This document shows positions 54,470-63,756 of a DNA stretch of 64,000 bases, piece after piece. The stretch's first letter is position 1. Each line of letters starts with the position of its first letter. The translations under genes and the position numbers were made by a program. The DNA lies in NCBI GenBank assembly GCA_965650335.1, contig CBFGOI010000007.1:1-64000 (forward strand), given 5' to 3'. This DNA comes from Paradesertivirga sp965650335 (GTDB lineage: Bacteria; Bacteroidota; Bacteroidia; Sphingobacteriales; Sphingobacteriaceae). The notes below the pieces were generated by a model. That model saw only the letters and a program-made list of their open reading frames with translations, searched no databases and was not told where the DNA came from.

Positions 54470-55708
54470 TTAATCGAGTGCTCTTATTTTAGCAGCCAGA
54501 AAACTAACCAATAAGCCACAGCAACCGATTAACGCATATGAGTAGCGCAGATTAAATAAGGCTGAAATATACCCTATTAAAGGCGGTCCCATTAAAAAAC
54601 CCAGATAACTTACACTCGAAACCATAGCGATCGCCATTCCGGGTGATACTTTTTTATTTTTTCCTGCAACGCTGTAAACAGTAGGCACAATGCTTGATAC
54701 ACCCAATCCAACCAGCATAAATCCTATAGTGGCCGGAATAATAAAAGGGAATAAAACTGATGTAAACATGCCTGTAAATATGATGATCCCACTAAATTGA
54801 ATAGAACGTTTCCGGCCCAGTTTTAAAATTAGCGAGTCGCCCAAAAATCTTCCCAAAGCCATCATTACCATAAAAGACGCATAGCCTAAGACCACGAGTG
54901 ATGCTGGTGCTTTTACTATTTGCTTGAAATATACTCCGCTCCAGTCGAACATGGCACCTTCAGTCGCCATGCTGCAAAAACCGATGATGCCCAATTGCAA
55001 TAAAACACCTTCGGGTTTGATAAAAAAGGCAGACTTGGTACCGGCGCCCGTACCTTTGCCGGGAACTAAATATTTGTGGTTTAACAGAACATTAGACCAA
55101 ATTAAAACAGCTGTGACCCAAAAATGCAGATAAGGTGGAACATTGAGGTTCATCATTAAAAGGCCCATCAACGCTCCAGCGAAACCGGCAATGCTCCATG
55201 CCCCATGAAAGGAGGTCATGATGGGTTTGGTGAAAAGCTTTTCAGCCTCTACACCCTGGGTATTTACAGCGATGTTGCACATGTTGCCCACCACGCCAAA
55301 CAAAAATAAAAAGACTGCCAAATGCCACGGAGCTGTTGCTAATCCAAGGTTTGTTAAAGCTAACACGTATAACGGAGCAGTAATGGTAAGTATAATGTGA
55401 CTTCCAAAACGGGTAACCAGTCTGCCCGAAATAGGCATCGTAAACAGCTGTCCCAAAGGTAAAGCCAATAATATACTTCCTAACAGCGCGTCCGACAGAC
55501 CGAGGTTTTGTTTTATGTCTGGAATACGACTTGCCCATGAGGCAAAACTGATACCCTGGCCAAAATAAAATAATGAAACTGCCAGGCGAATTCGATTTGG
55601 ACTAATCGCTGAAATGCTTGAACTGACATCAGGTGAAGTTTTAGAGAAGGGTGGTGTACTATTAATTTCCAAGATACGCGCAAAATTGAACGGCGCAAAG
55701 TTCTTCAA
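54470..55708 (-). CDS. MFS transporter
   Basis: About 412 residues (TTG start; an in-frame TTG at 55682 is an alternative; no ATG is suitably placed). Twelve membrane helices, with GRLVTRFGSHII near 95 as helix 2-3 loop and GDSLILKLGRKRS near 285 as its second-half counterpart. The fucose permease/YbjJ-like subgroup is suggested by the QGISFASWASRIPDIKQNLGLSD opening. Substrate unknown. Converges with the PAS gene. Confidence 0.85.
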   Translation of the reverse strand: MKNFAPFNFARILEINSTPPFSKTSPDVSSSISAISPNRIRLAVSLFYFGQGISFASWASRIPDIKQNLGLSDALLGSILLALPLGQLFTMPISGRLVTRFGSHIILTITAPLYVLALTNLGLATAPWHLAVFLFLFGVVGNMCNIAVNTQGVEAEKLFTKPIMTSFHGAWSIAGFAGALMGLLMMNLNVPPYLHFWVTAVLIWSNVLLNHKYLVPGKGTGAGTKSAFFIKPEGVLLQLGIIGFCSMATEGAMFDWSGVYFKQIVKAPASLVVLGYASFMVMMALGRFLGDSLILKLGRKRSIQFSGIIIFTGMFTSVLFPFIIPATIGFMLVGLGVSSIVPTVYSVAGKNKKVSPGMAIAMVSSVSYLGFLMGPPLIGYISALFNLRYSYALIGCCGLLVSFLAAKIRALD

Positions 55709-55789
55709 ATTCGATTTAAGAAATTTAAGTAGATTGTTTTTTTACTGTGCGCTGTTAAACGGAGGACACTCGCCGTTGAAGCCTTGTTT

Positions 55790-56719
55790 TTATGGTAAGG
55801 AAAATCGCTTAAAGAACTCCCATATGACATAATTATTTTCGAAGGCTTTCGAAGGAGGATCGGTATTTAATCCAGGGCCCTGAGTGCCTCCTGGCCATGA
55901 ATGCCCTCCATCGTTTGTAAGATAAAGCATAACCTCCATGTTGGTGTTGCCGCAGCCAGTCCATTGATACACAGAGTAAAGAGGTTTCGATACGATTAAT
56001 TGTTTACCTCCGTTGCAAGCAGCTCGCTGTGCAATCGCGTTTAAACAAGAATCCACCGGCTTGTTGTATAAACCGCTAAAAAGAGCATTAATAGATGGTC
56101 CACCGGTGTATTTAGCATTTTGATCCAGTAAAGAATTAATGTGAAGAACGGGGACATTTCTTACTGGCCGGTATGGCTCCTTCATCTGGAAAGCGCCAGC
56201 ATTCGGCGCAATAGCCGTAAGTTTAAGCGAAAGTTCGTTAGCTAATTTATAACACATCATGGCTCCGTTTGAGTGACCTGTTGCATAGACTCTCTTATTG
56301 TCTATTCTGTATCTGGCAACGAGAGTATCTATTAGCCTGGATATAAAACCGACATCGTCCACATTTAAAAGTGCATTGGCCCCGCAGCAATCTCCTGCAT
56401 TCCATGTTTTTACCCCCGATGGATTCACCGCGCCTTCCGGGTATACAATTACAATGTCGGAGGAGTCGGCTTTTGTATTTAAGCCCGAAATAGTTTTCAT
56501 GTGTTCAGCATTTCCGCCTCCGCCATGCAAAGCCAGAATTAGTGGATACTGTTGATTCTTATTTAAATAAAATGATTTTGGAAGATGTATAGAGAATGTT
56601 CGGATTTTATTGCCATGTACAAATGAAGCGTCTATATCGAAAACTTCAGGTTTGTCATTCTTCTTTTTGCACGAACAGAATAGCAGTACTAAAGCTGTAA
56701 AAAAGAGGGATATTCTCAT
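55790..56719 (-). CDS. Polyhydroxybutyrate depolymerase-like esterase, lipoprotein
   Basis: 309 residues. Lipobox LLFCSC (Cys near 17), so membrane anchored outside the cytoplasm. Esterase/PHB depolymerase family (LpqC-like): LALHGGGGNAEHM near 65-77 (oxyanion region), GHSNGAMMCY near 148 (catalytic Ser), and GGHSWPGG near 275 (catalytic His). Substrate is likely a short-chain ester, feruloyl ester or similar; PHB itself is not implied. A dense Cys content suggests disulphide bonds. Confidence 0.87.
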   Translation of the reverse strand: MRISLFFTALVLLFCSCKKKNDKPEVFDIDASFVHGNKIRTFSIHLPKSFYLNKNQQYPLILALHGGGGNAEHMKTISGLNTKADSSDIVIVYPEGAVNPSGVKTWNAGDCCGANALLNVDDVGFISRLIDTLVARYRIDNKRVYATGHSNGAMMCYKLANELSLKLTAIAPNAGAFQMKEPYRPVRNVPVLHINSLLDQNAKYTGGPSINALFSGLYNKPVDSCLNAIAQRAACNGGKQLIVSKPLYSVYQWTGCGNTNMEVMLYLTNDGGHSWPGGTQGPGLNTDPPSKAFENNYVIWEFFKRFSLP

Positions 56720-56851
56720 GTCAGGACTTTTTTTCTCTGACTAAAGTAAATAAATAAGGTTTAACAGAGGAGAATGAAAGGCCAATGAAATAGAAATAAT
56801 TGTTCCGAACAATTAACTTTTGAATGAGTTAATTAACCAGCAAAACATTGA

Positions 56852-59536
56852 ATGCAAATGAAACAAAATGATATCCAAAAAGCATTTTTATTATTTATCG
56901 TTTGTTTGAGTGCAGTCAGTTGTAAGGTGAAAGTAAATGGAGAATTTCCAAAATATACAGATTATGAAATGCCATCACCGGCTCCGGCAGCGCCGGGAGA
57001 GCCGTTTGCTCCTGAAATGGCTGGAAGCGCGAAAGAAAATACACCTGCCTGTGCAGAGTGGACACAGACGGCAGGTCCAGACGAGTCGTTGATTCTTACG
57101 GGCGAAAACTTCACATCTTATAAACGTGCGGATGAAGGAAAAGACTCACGTTTTAAAATAGTTAGTTCGGGGGGAATAGTAAAAGATGCCAGCATACAAC
57201 GCTTAGAAAGAAATAAGGCTGTTATTACAATTGATAAAGAGATTCCTGAATGGTCCATGTACCTGATCTGGCCGGGAAATAAGGAAGGGTATGGAAAGCC
57301 CATCGCGGTGAATAAAACCGATGCATGGTGGCTCGGACCGGCCAGAGCCACCAGGGGAAGCACTATTTCTGTATATGGTCGCAACCTTTCTCATTTTAAC
57401 GATTCGGTTTCATCCAATGTTTATATTAAACCTGCCCGGGGTAAGGGGATTTGGGCGAAAGTAACCAAAGTAAATCCCTACAAAGTTGATTTTATTGTGC
57501 CCTACGAGCTGTCGACGGGGGAATATGAAGTATGGACGCATAATGGTCATGGAGCTAAATATGGTTGGAGCGGACCTTTAAAGCTCGATATTACACCTCC
57601 AACGCAATGGATTGAGAATAACTTCAACGTTAAAGATTATGGCGCTTTGGGCGATGGACAGGCGGATGATACAGATGCTATTTACAGGACTTTGGCTGCT
57701 GCCGCAAAATCAACAGGTTCCACGGTTTATTTTCCTCGTGGAACGTATATGATAAGCAGAATGCTTAATCCCGCTGATAATACCCGGTGGAAGGGAGACG
57801 GCCAGAATCAAACGTTCATTAAATGTAATTCGAGTTTTAATGCAAAGTCCGACGCGATGATTTACGGAGCTGTAAATACCTTCCAAATCAGCGATCTGGC
57901 GTTTGATACCAATAACAATTACAGGGCAATTCAGCCATCACCGTTTTTTTTGCGTGGGAGTTCGAATGTGAGGTTGCACAATGTGACGTTTTCTTTTCAA
58001 AATTATAATGTGTTGCAACTCGACAATACGAAAGAAGTATTTGTTTCCAATTGTAAGATGATAGGGAAAATATCTTTCCTGGGAAATGCTTCGCAATTGT
58101 TTATCGATAGTTGTGACTTTTATCTAACGAATGATACAGAAAACGCCCTTCATTCGTGGGGAGGGAATGGAATCAGTCTTACCAATTCAACATGCCGCGA
58201 TTACGATAATAAGGATATAAACAATGGTGCCGGTTGGGGAAAAGGACGTTTTTTCCATGCAGCTGGCAATGCTGGCAGTACGCGGCATACTTATTTAGGC
58301 AACAACAGAACATATGATCTGGCGGTAAGACCCGTTGGCACGGATCAAAATTCTGGTGAGCAGTTTTTGTGGGAGGGTTTCTCTGCAGAGTGGGCAGGTG
58401 CAGTAAGTTCATCTTCAGGATCGAAAACCAGCTTGCGGCAGTTTTCCAAAACCCTATCTCCCGGGATGTTTGTTGCCGTAATTATTAAGGGGAGGGGCAT
58501 GGGGCAGTCTCGCTGGATTAGATCTGACAGAGGCACTGACATACTATTGGAGCGACCGTGGAATTTGCCGCCTGATAAAACGAGCATCATTGTTATCGGA
58601 CACTTTGCTGATAAGATAGTTATGTACAAAAACTCCATAGACGGAAAGGCTGAAGCTGTGAAAAGGGCCTCTGAAAATGCCTCGTCCGGAATACAGCCCT
58701 ATGGCGGAGTTTTAAATTTTATCGCTGACGGAAATATTATAACAGACGTTAGAGCAGGCATCTCGAATTGGTCTACACAGCATACCACAGGCATCGATCC
58801 AAACTATTTTAACCTGTTTGTAAAGAATACTATAAACAATAGCAGATGGGGTATTCTGAATGCTCTTTTGGAGTTAAAGAGAGCTGAAACCGGATTAATG
58901 GGAGCGGTTTATCGAAAAAATACAATCCATTCTGCACTCGAGTCCGGTATTGCCATTTGGCTGAGCCCTGTCAGCACACCGGTTATGGACAACTTTTTAT
59001 ACGAACATAATACTTTTTTGAATGTCTCCAGAGGGTTTTATTTGCGCAATAAGGCAGCTAATAATATTACGGATCAAACTTTTTATAAGAATAGCTTTAG
59101 CGCCGGCGCAAAGAACCCGGCGATTACTCTGACAAATAATAATAAGTTTCGGGGTAATACCTATATAGGATTCCCGCTTGCATATTCAGGAACACTATTC
59201 ACAAACGCAATAGCAGCTCCGGTTCATGTCATTGAATTGCCCCCCGTCGGCAAAGGTACATTTAGTACTATGCCCTTTACACTTTGGAATTCTGGGGCCT
59301 TAAAATTGAATTTTAAACTTAAAACAGATGTGAAATGGCTCTATTTATCGGAAAGCGCGGGTAGTATATCTGATGAAAGAGCGAGTAATCGAATTCTTTT
59401 GCGAGCCGACCCCGCAGGATTGCCGGCCGGCGTACACAGGGCTCAACTGTCGGTAATTTCGGGTAATCAGATCAGGAAATACACCGTGTTATTTAATGTT
59501 GTTGATGAGTTAATAAAAAAAGTTAAAAAGGATTAA
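56852..59536 (+). CDS. Pectate-lyase-like beta-helix lipoprotein
   Basis: 894 residues. Lipobox near 24-27 (AVSC) after a hydrophobic helix. An Ig/IPT-like region at 60-245 (DESLILTGENFTSYKR, GSTISVYGRNLSH), then a right-handed beta-helix (pectate lyase 3 superfamily) from about 255: FNVKDYGALGDGQADDTDAIYRTL and TVYFPRGTYMIS are diagnostic. The C-terminal about 110 residues look like a BACON/Ig-like beta domain. Probably binds or cleaves a plant or microbial polysaccharide at the cell surface; the substrate is not evident. No SusCD pair nearby. Confidence 0.82.
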   Translation: MQMKQNDIQKAFLLFIVCLSAVSCKVKVNGEFPKYTDYEMPSPAPAAPGEPFAPEMAGSAKENTPACAEWTQTAGPDESLILTGENFTSYKRADEGKDSRFKIVSSGGIVKDASIQRLERNKAVITIDKEIPEWSMYLIWPGNKEGYGKPIAVNKTDAWWLGPARATRGSTISVYGRNLSHFNDSVSSNVYIKPARGKGIWAKVTKVNPYKVDFIVPYELSTGEYEVWTHNGHGAKYGWSGPLKLDITPPTQWIENNFNVKDYGALGDGQADDTDAIYRTLAAAAKSTGSTVYFPRGTYMISRMLNPADNTRWKGDGQNQTFIKCNSSFNAKSDAMIYGAVNTFQISDLAFDTNNNYRAIQPSPFFLRGSSNVRLHNVTFSFQNYNVLQLDNTKEVFVSNCKMIGKISFLGNASQLFIDSCDFYLTNDTENALHSWGGNGISLTNSTCRDYDNKDINNGAGWGKGRFFHAAGNAGSTRHTYLGNNRTYDLAVRPVGTDQNSGEQFLWEGFSAEWAGAVSSSSGSKTSLRQFSKTLSPGMFVAVIIKGRGMGQSRWIRSDRGTDILLERPWNLPPDKTSIIVIGHFADKIVMYKNSIDGKAEAVKRASENASSGIQPYGGVLNFIADGNIITDVRAGISNWSTQHTTGIDPNYFNLFVKNTINNSRWGILNALLELKRAETGLMGAVYRKNTIHSALESGIAIWLSPVSTPVMDNFLYEHNTFLNVSRGFYLRNKAANNITDQTFYKNSFSAGAKNPAITLTNNNKFRGNTYIGFPLAYSGTLFTNAIAAPVHVIELPPVGKGTFSTMPFTLWNSGALKLNFKLKTDVKWLYLSESAGSISDERASNRILLRADPAGLPAGVHRAQLSVISGNQIRKYTVLFNVVDELIKKVKKD

Positions 59537-59864
59537 AGTTTCTTATTCATACCTATGCGGAATCGCATCAGCCCGTATTAACATGCTTTATAGCTGTTTG
59601 ATAAGATAAAAAAAGAGGCGTTGCTAATTGACAATATGAGTTTTTTTATAGCCTATCAAACGGTCCATGTTCATTCCTGAAAATGTGTCTGAGATAAAAT
59701 ACACGCGTCTTGTGAAAATTACCTAGTTTTGTAGCAGGTGAGTGATCGGCTTTCTTTAAAGAAAGCTTTGATCTTAAAAGTTTGCGGATTCTTTATACCA
59801 TAGTCTGGTATCCTTTCTTAAACGCAAATTAGAATTTATTTATTTTGACTGGTATTGATAATAT
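59537..59864. other. Spacer with dyad symmetry upstream of the hybrid kinase
   Basis: 328 bp, no gene visible. It holds an 18-bp perfect palindrome GCTTTCTTTAAAGAAAGC (59749-59766) flanked by GATC on both sides, and a smaller dyad TACCA/TGGTA near 59798-59812. A -7-like TAGTTTTG lies at 59724-59731 without a clear -33. The palindrome could be an operator. Confidence 0.5.
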
Positions 59865-61634
59865 ATGGAACAGCCGATATCATTTTTCAATTGGTCGTTA
59901 AAAAAATTGCTGTCAACCGAAAGGGATGCTTTTGTAAAAGCGAAAATTAACATCTTATTTGTTGTACTCATATTTGCTTTAGGGAAGCTCTGTAGTGTTA
60001 TTCCTGTCTTGGTGCAAAATCATCAGACACTTCATCTGCAAAGAGCTACTGTGATGCTGGTGCTATATCTGGTTCTGTTAAAACTCCTTCTGGCTAACAA
60101 AAATAATCTAAAAGTGGTGGCACATGCCATGGCATGCATTGGGTTAATAATTATCTGGACCAATGTATTTGTGTTTGCCAAAAACGTTAATCTTATAACA
60201 CTCCAATTTGTTTTTATGCTCATTCTAAGCGCTTTCTATATATTAGACAAGGGCTTCGGGATTTTTTATTCATTCTTAAGCACAATTCCCATTGTTTTTT
60301 ATTTTGTTTTTCCGAGGGCTTTTGCTATTGGCAACGAATCATCCCATGAATTAGCATCGCCGGGATATGAAATTATTGCGGTGTTAAATTTTATATCCAT
60401 AATATATGCTCATTATCTGTTTCAGAAGGCCTTTGTAAATACTATTGCTGAAAAAGAAACTTTAAACAAACAATTACAACTGGCTGTGAAAGAGGCTAAT
60501 CAGGCAGCCTCATCTAAGTCTGATTTCTTGTCTACCATGTCGCATGAATTGCGGACACCCCTGAACTCTGTGATAGGTATAAGTGAACTTTTATTAATTG
60601 ATTCGCACAGCAAAGAACAGGAGGAAAATTTAGAGATTCTGAGGTTTTCTGCAGTCAATCTTCATTCGCTTATTAACGATATTCTCGATTTTAATAAGCT
60701 TGGCTCCGAAAAAGTCGAGCTCGAATCGATCTCTGTTAATTTGAATGACTTGATGAATGGCATGTGTGCGGGATTGCAGTTTCAGGCTAAACAAAAAGGA
60801 ATTGATTTTATCTTGACTATTGATGAGATATTAAAAAATCAATATATCGTGAGCGACCCGACGCGTCTCACCCAGATTATTTATAACCTTGCTGGAAACG
60901 CGATTAAGTTTACTGAGAAGGGCACTGTAACTGTTACACTGCGGGTTGAGAGTTTAGAGGAGGAAAATTTAAACGTGCGGTTTTCTGTGATAGACACAGG
61001 AATAGGTATCAGTGCCGACAAGCAAGAAGCGATTTTTGAACCTTTTACCCAAGCTTCTTCAAGCATCACCCGCTCTTTTGGAGGTACAGGTTTAGGACTG
61101 GCAATTGTAAAGCGCTTGCTTTTTTTATTCAAAAGCAATATCGGTGTCCAAAGTACTGCCGGCTTTGGCTCGACCTTCTTTTTTGATATTGTCTTTAAAC
61201 GGGATAAACAATCTTCGGGGATGGACTTGGAGAGTCAGGAAGCTGACTATGACCTGACAGGCTTAAAAATTTTAGTGGCTGAGGATAACCAGATGAATAG
61301 AGTGTTATTGGTCAAGGTTTTTAATAAATGGAATAATAAACCTGTATTTGCGCTCAATGGGCGCGAAGCTGTTGAAATGGTTAGCTCTGATACCTATGAT
61401 GTTGTTTTGATGGATCTTCACATGCCGGTGTTAGATGGATATGAAGCTGCCAGGACCATCAGGACTATCGCAGATCCAGCCAAAGCTGAAGTACCGATTA
61501 TTGCTCTAACGGCCTCGGTATCCGACAATCTTTATACTAAGATCAAAGAGGCCGGCATGGACGATTATATTTTGAAGCCATTCAAGTTAAAAGACCTGTA
61601 TAGCAAATTGAAAGACATCTCCATAAAGGTGTGA
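59865..61634 (+). CDS. Hybrid sensor histidine kinase/response regulator
   Basis: 589 residues. Five or six membrane helices at 25-200 with little extracellular loop; a helical linker; HisKA (STMSHELRTPLNS, His near 226); HATPase with NLAGNAIKF near 345, DTGIGIS near 380 and GGTGLGLAIVKRL near 405; a C-terminal receiver with LVAEDNQMN near 470 and the phospho-acceptor in VLMDLHMPVLDG near 520. No HPt domain is attached. Probably senses a membrane-related signal and passes phosphate to a receiver partner. Single gene; palindrome upstream. Confidence 0.92.
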   Translation: MEQPISFFNWSLKKLLSTERDAFVKAKINILFVVLIFALGKLCSVIPVLVQNHQTLHLQRATVMLVLYLVLLKLLLANKNNLKVVAHAMACIGLIIIWTNVFVFAKNVNLITLQFVFMLILSAFYILDKGFGIFYSFLSTIPIVFYFVFPRAFAIGNESSHELASPGYEIIAVLNFISIIYAHYLFQKAFVNTIAEKETLNKQLQLAVKEANQAASSKSDFLSTMSHELRTPLNSVIGISELLLIDSHSKEQEENLEILRFSAVNLHSLINDILDFNKLGSEKVELESISVNLNDLMNGMCAGLQFQAKQKGIDFILTIDEILKNQYIVSDPTRLTQIIYNLAGNAIKFTEKGTVTVTLRVESLEEENLNVRFSVIDTGIGISADKQEAIFEPFTQASSSITRSFGGTGLGLAIVKRLLFLFKSNIGVQSTAGFGSTFFFDIVFKRDKQSSGMDLESQEADYDLTGLKILVAEDNQMNRVLLVKVFNKWNNKPVFALNGREAVEMVSSDTYDVVLMDLHMPVLDGYEAARTIRTIADPAKAEVPIIALTASVSDNLYTKIKEAGMDDYILKPFKLKDLYSKLKDISIKV

Positions 61635-61735
61635 TCAATTTAAGTCGTGGTCAGAAATCTCATTTATAGAGCGTGTTGTTTTTAGCTGTTATCAGCTGTT
61701 TGTGCAGTGGCTGTGAATCAAATGTGAAATAAATT

Positions 61736-61757
61736 CAAAACTTCATCAAAACTTCAT
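61736..61757 (+). promoter_or_regulatory. Perfect 11-bp tandem repeat upstream of the DUF4382 gene
   Basis: CAAAACTTCAT occurs twice in a row (61736-61746, 61747-61757), 42 bp before the start codon at 61799. The 11-bp period fits a head-to-tail winged-helix (OmpR/PhoB-type) site. Confidence 0.5.
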
Positions 61758-61798
61758 GTTCGCTCAGCATCTTTGAGTTCAATCAAACTAAAAAGAGC

Positions 61799-62560
61799 AT
61801 GAAACGATTTTTTATTGTTGGAGCGTTGGCTATAGCGGTTGCTTTTACATCCTGCAAGGATGATAATTCAGCTTCTGCGACAAAATTCTCTGTTAAGATG
61901 ACGGATGCACCAGGTGCATATCAGTCCTTATTATTGAATGTTAAAGAAATTCAGGTAATTACCTCTGATGGTACCACTACCATGCCAGTAGGCACCGAAC
62001 CATTTGATATATTACATTTCAGAATGGGTAAGGATACTTTACTTGCTTCACAGGATATACCTGCAGGTCAGTTACAAGAAATTCGCCTGGTTTTAAATGA
62101 AACTGGAAATACGGTTACAATAAATAATGTAATATACGATTTAACCACACCAAGTGCGCAAAGCTCGGGTTTAAAATTAAAGGTAAATGCCGACCTAAGT
62201 GCCGGCAGTCAGTATACTTTATTGCTTGACTTTGATGCTGCAAAATCAATTGTAAAAACGGGTAACGGAAAATATATTTTAAAACCTGTAATCAGAGCTA
62301 TACCTCAGGCAGTATCTGGCGCTATGAGAGGCGTTATTTCTCCAGCGACGGCAAGTCCAAAGATATATGCTATTACGGGCACTGACACGATTGGTACAGT
62401 TTCAGATTCAACCGGTAACTTCTATTTCCAAGGTTTAACAGCTGGAACTTATAAAGTTAACATTGTACCGGTAAGTCCTTATCAGGCTAAAAGTATTGAA
62501 AATGTTTCGGTAGTAAATGGCTCTACTAAAGATTTAGGAACTATCACCATAGTTCAATAA
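61799..62560 (+). CDS. DUF4382 lipoprotein
   Basis: 253 residues. Lipobox near 16-19 (FTSC, Cys at 19) followed by a DDN-rich stretch. Residues 30-170 are DUF4382: KFSVKMTDAPGAYQSLLLNVKEIQV is diagnostic, as are IPAGQLQEIRLVLN near 95 and LLLDFDAAKSIVK near 140. The C-terminal about 80 residues form a carboxypeptidase-regulatory-like beta domain (GNFYFQGLTAGTYKVNIVP). Probably a surface or periplasmic lipoprotein; function unknown. Ends with a strong terminator. Confidence 0.88.
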   Translation: MKRFFIVGALAIAVAFTSCKDDNSASATKFSVKMTDAPGAYQSLLLNVKEIQVITSDGTTTMPVGTEPFDILHFRMGKDTLLASQDIPAGQLQEIRLVLNETGNTVTINNVIYDLTTPSAQSSGLKLKVNADLSAGSQYTLLLDFDAAKSIVKTGNGKYILKPVIRAIPQAVSGAMRGVISPATASPKIYAITGTDTIGTVSDSTGNFYFQGLTAGTYKVNIVPVSPYQAKSIENVSVVNGSTKDLGTITIVQ

Positions 62561-62565
62561 TGATA

Positions 62566-62594
62566 AAACCTGCTGTTTTTTAAACAGCAGGTTT
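62566..62594 (+). terminator. Terminator of the DUF4382 gene
   Basis: AAACCTGCTGTT / AACAGCAGGTTT, perfect 12-bp stem with 5-base loop, followed by a T-rich run. Confidence 0.85.
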
Positions 62595-62609
62595 GTTTAT
62601 AAATACAGT

Positions 62610-62645
62610 CCGTAAACAAGCGATAGCTTTTTACGGGCTTTTTTG
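62610..62645 (+). terminator. Second terminator-like stem-loop
   Basis: CCGTAA / TTACGG stem with an internal AAGC/GCTT stem in the loop, followed by a six-T run. It may back up the preceding terminator. Confidence 0.55.
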
Positions 62646-62795
62646 TTGAAAAGGATTTTTGCTGGGTGTCAAATTCGTTTCGCTTGCTAAGCTCACATCC
62701 ATCTGCAAGTTTAACACACAGGAAAGATTTCTGTGTGCTGTTGTTTAAATGCGAGAAATGTTGATGGAAATTAGTCGAAATGATTGTCTCTGTCT

Positions 62796-63425
62796 TTAAC
62801 AGCTTTGATCTTCTAGCTCAAAAGGCTCAACAACGCATTTGCTGATAATTACTTTTTCATCAAGACCTTCTTGCATCATTGCGGCCATCGCGTTTCTTAG
62901 ACTTAATGTCATATCCAGCAGCAGAGCTGTATTGGTGTCGGCATAAGGTCTTAAAAGCTCCAGACGCTTATCTAATTGAGATGTATGAATGGTTTCATAG
63001 TTTATCTCTGAGGATTTAAAGATCAAGTCGTCCAGAATATCAACCCGGTCTATGGTATGGCTTACTAATGTATCTGTATAGCTCGAAAACAAGTCATTAT
63101 AATTATCCTTCCTGGAAATTCTGGCAAGATATTGCTCTAACATATCTTCAGCGCTTTTAAGTTCTATATTACTAATGCTGGCAAGCTGTTCGATTTTAAT
63201 GGTTAATTCCGAAAATAAGTTGCCGAGTATTTGTACAGCTTTGTCTTTTGAATCGCTTAATAGTTCAGGTTTCAAAGTGTGTTCGTTTGCCGCATTAAAG
63301 TCGTTTTCTGCATTTTGTTCGGCGGCAAGCACAAGGCGATACCCTGTCGCCAAAGTTTCGTAACGCAGTTTGTTGAAAAAAAGCAGGTTGCTTTCAATGT
63401 GTTGGAGGTATTCAATACTTTTCAT
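62796..63425 (-). CDS. Hypothetical all-helical protein
   Basis: 209 residues, no signal peptide, no membrane helix; predicted helical throughout, rich in Leu, Glu, Asn and Ser. No family recognised. The ATG start and composition look coding. Stands alone, convergent with the DUF4382 gene. Function unknown. Confidence 0.65.
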   Translation of the reverse strand: MKSIEYLQHIESNLLFFNKLRYETLATGYRLVLAAEQNAENDFNAANEHTLKPELLSDSKDKAVQILGNLFSELTIKIEQLASISNIELKSAEDMLEQYLARISRKDNYNDLFSSYTDTLVSHTIDRVDILDDLIFKSSEINYETIHTSQLDKRLELLRPYADTNTALLLDMTLSLRNAMAAMMQEGLDEKVIISKCVVEPFELEDQSC

Positions 63426-63756
63426 TTTGGCTTATTTTTGGTTTAATGTTGGTCTTTCCGCCCTTCATATGAGGGAGGGAGCGAAAGTTTCCAATATATA
63501 AAAAAGATAAAACATTCTAAATGATCTGGAGGTGTATTTCTTCGGAAACCTGATTGTATTGAAGATTTTACTTTAAGCTCAGTTCCAATCTCTAATTTAT
63601 ATCATTTCCGCAACTGATAGTAATCAGAAAGTATGTTTTTCGATTGACAGATATTTGTCCTTCAAATCTGCGTAATGAAAAGCGCTTGCTATGTTAGCAA
63701 GTGAATTTTAGCCTTTAAAAAATCAGAAATCACTTACCAATAAACGGGATATACCT
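63426..63756. other. Spacer with a small dyad
   Basis: 331 bp without a coding frame I can support. CTTGCTA / TAGCAAG (63685-63701) forms a 7-bp stem with a 3-base loop about 55 bp before the DUF305 gene. Confidence 0.55.
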
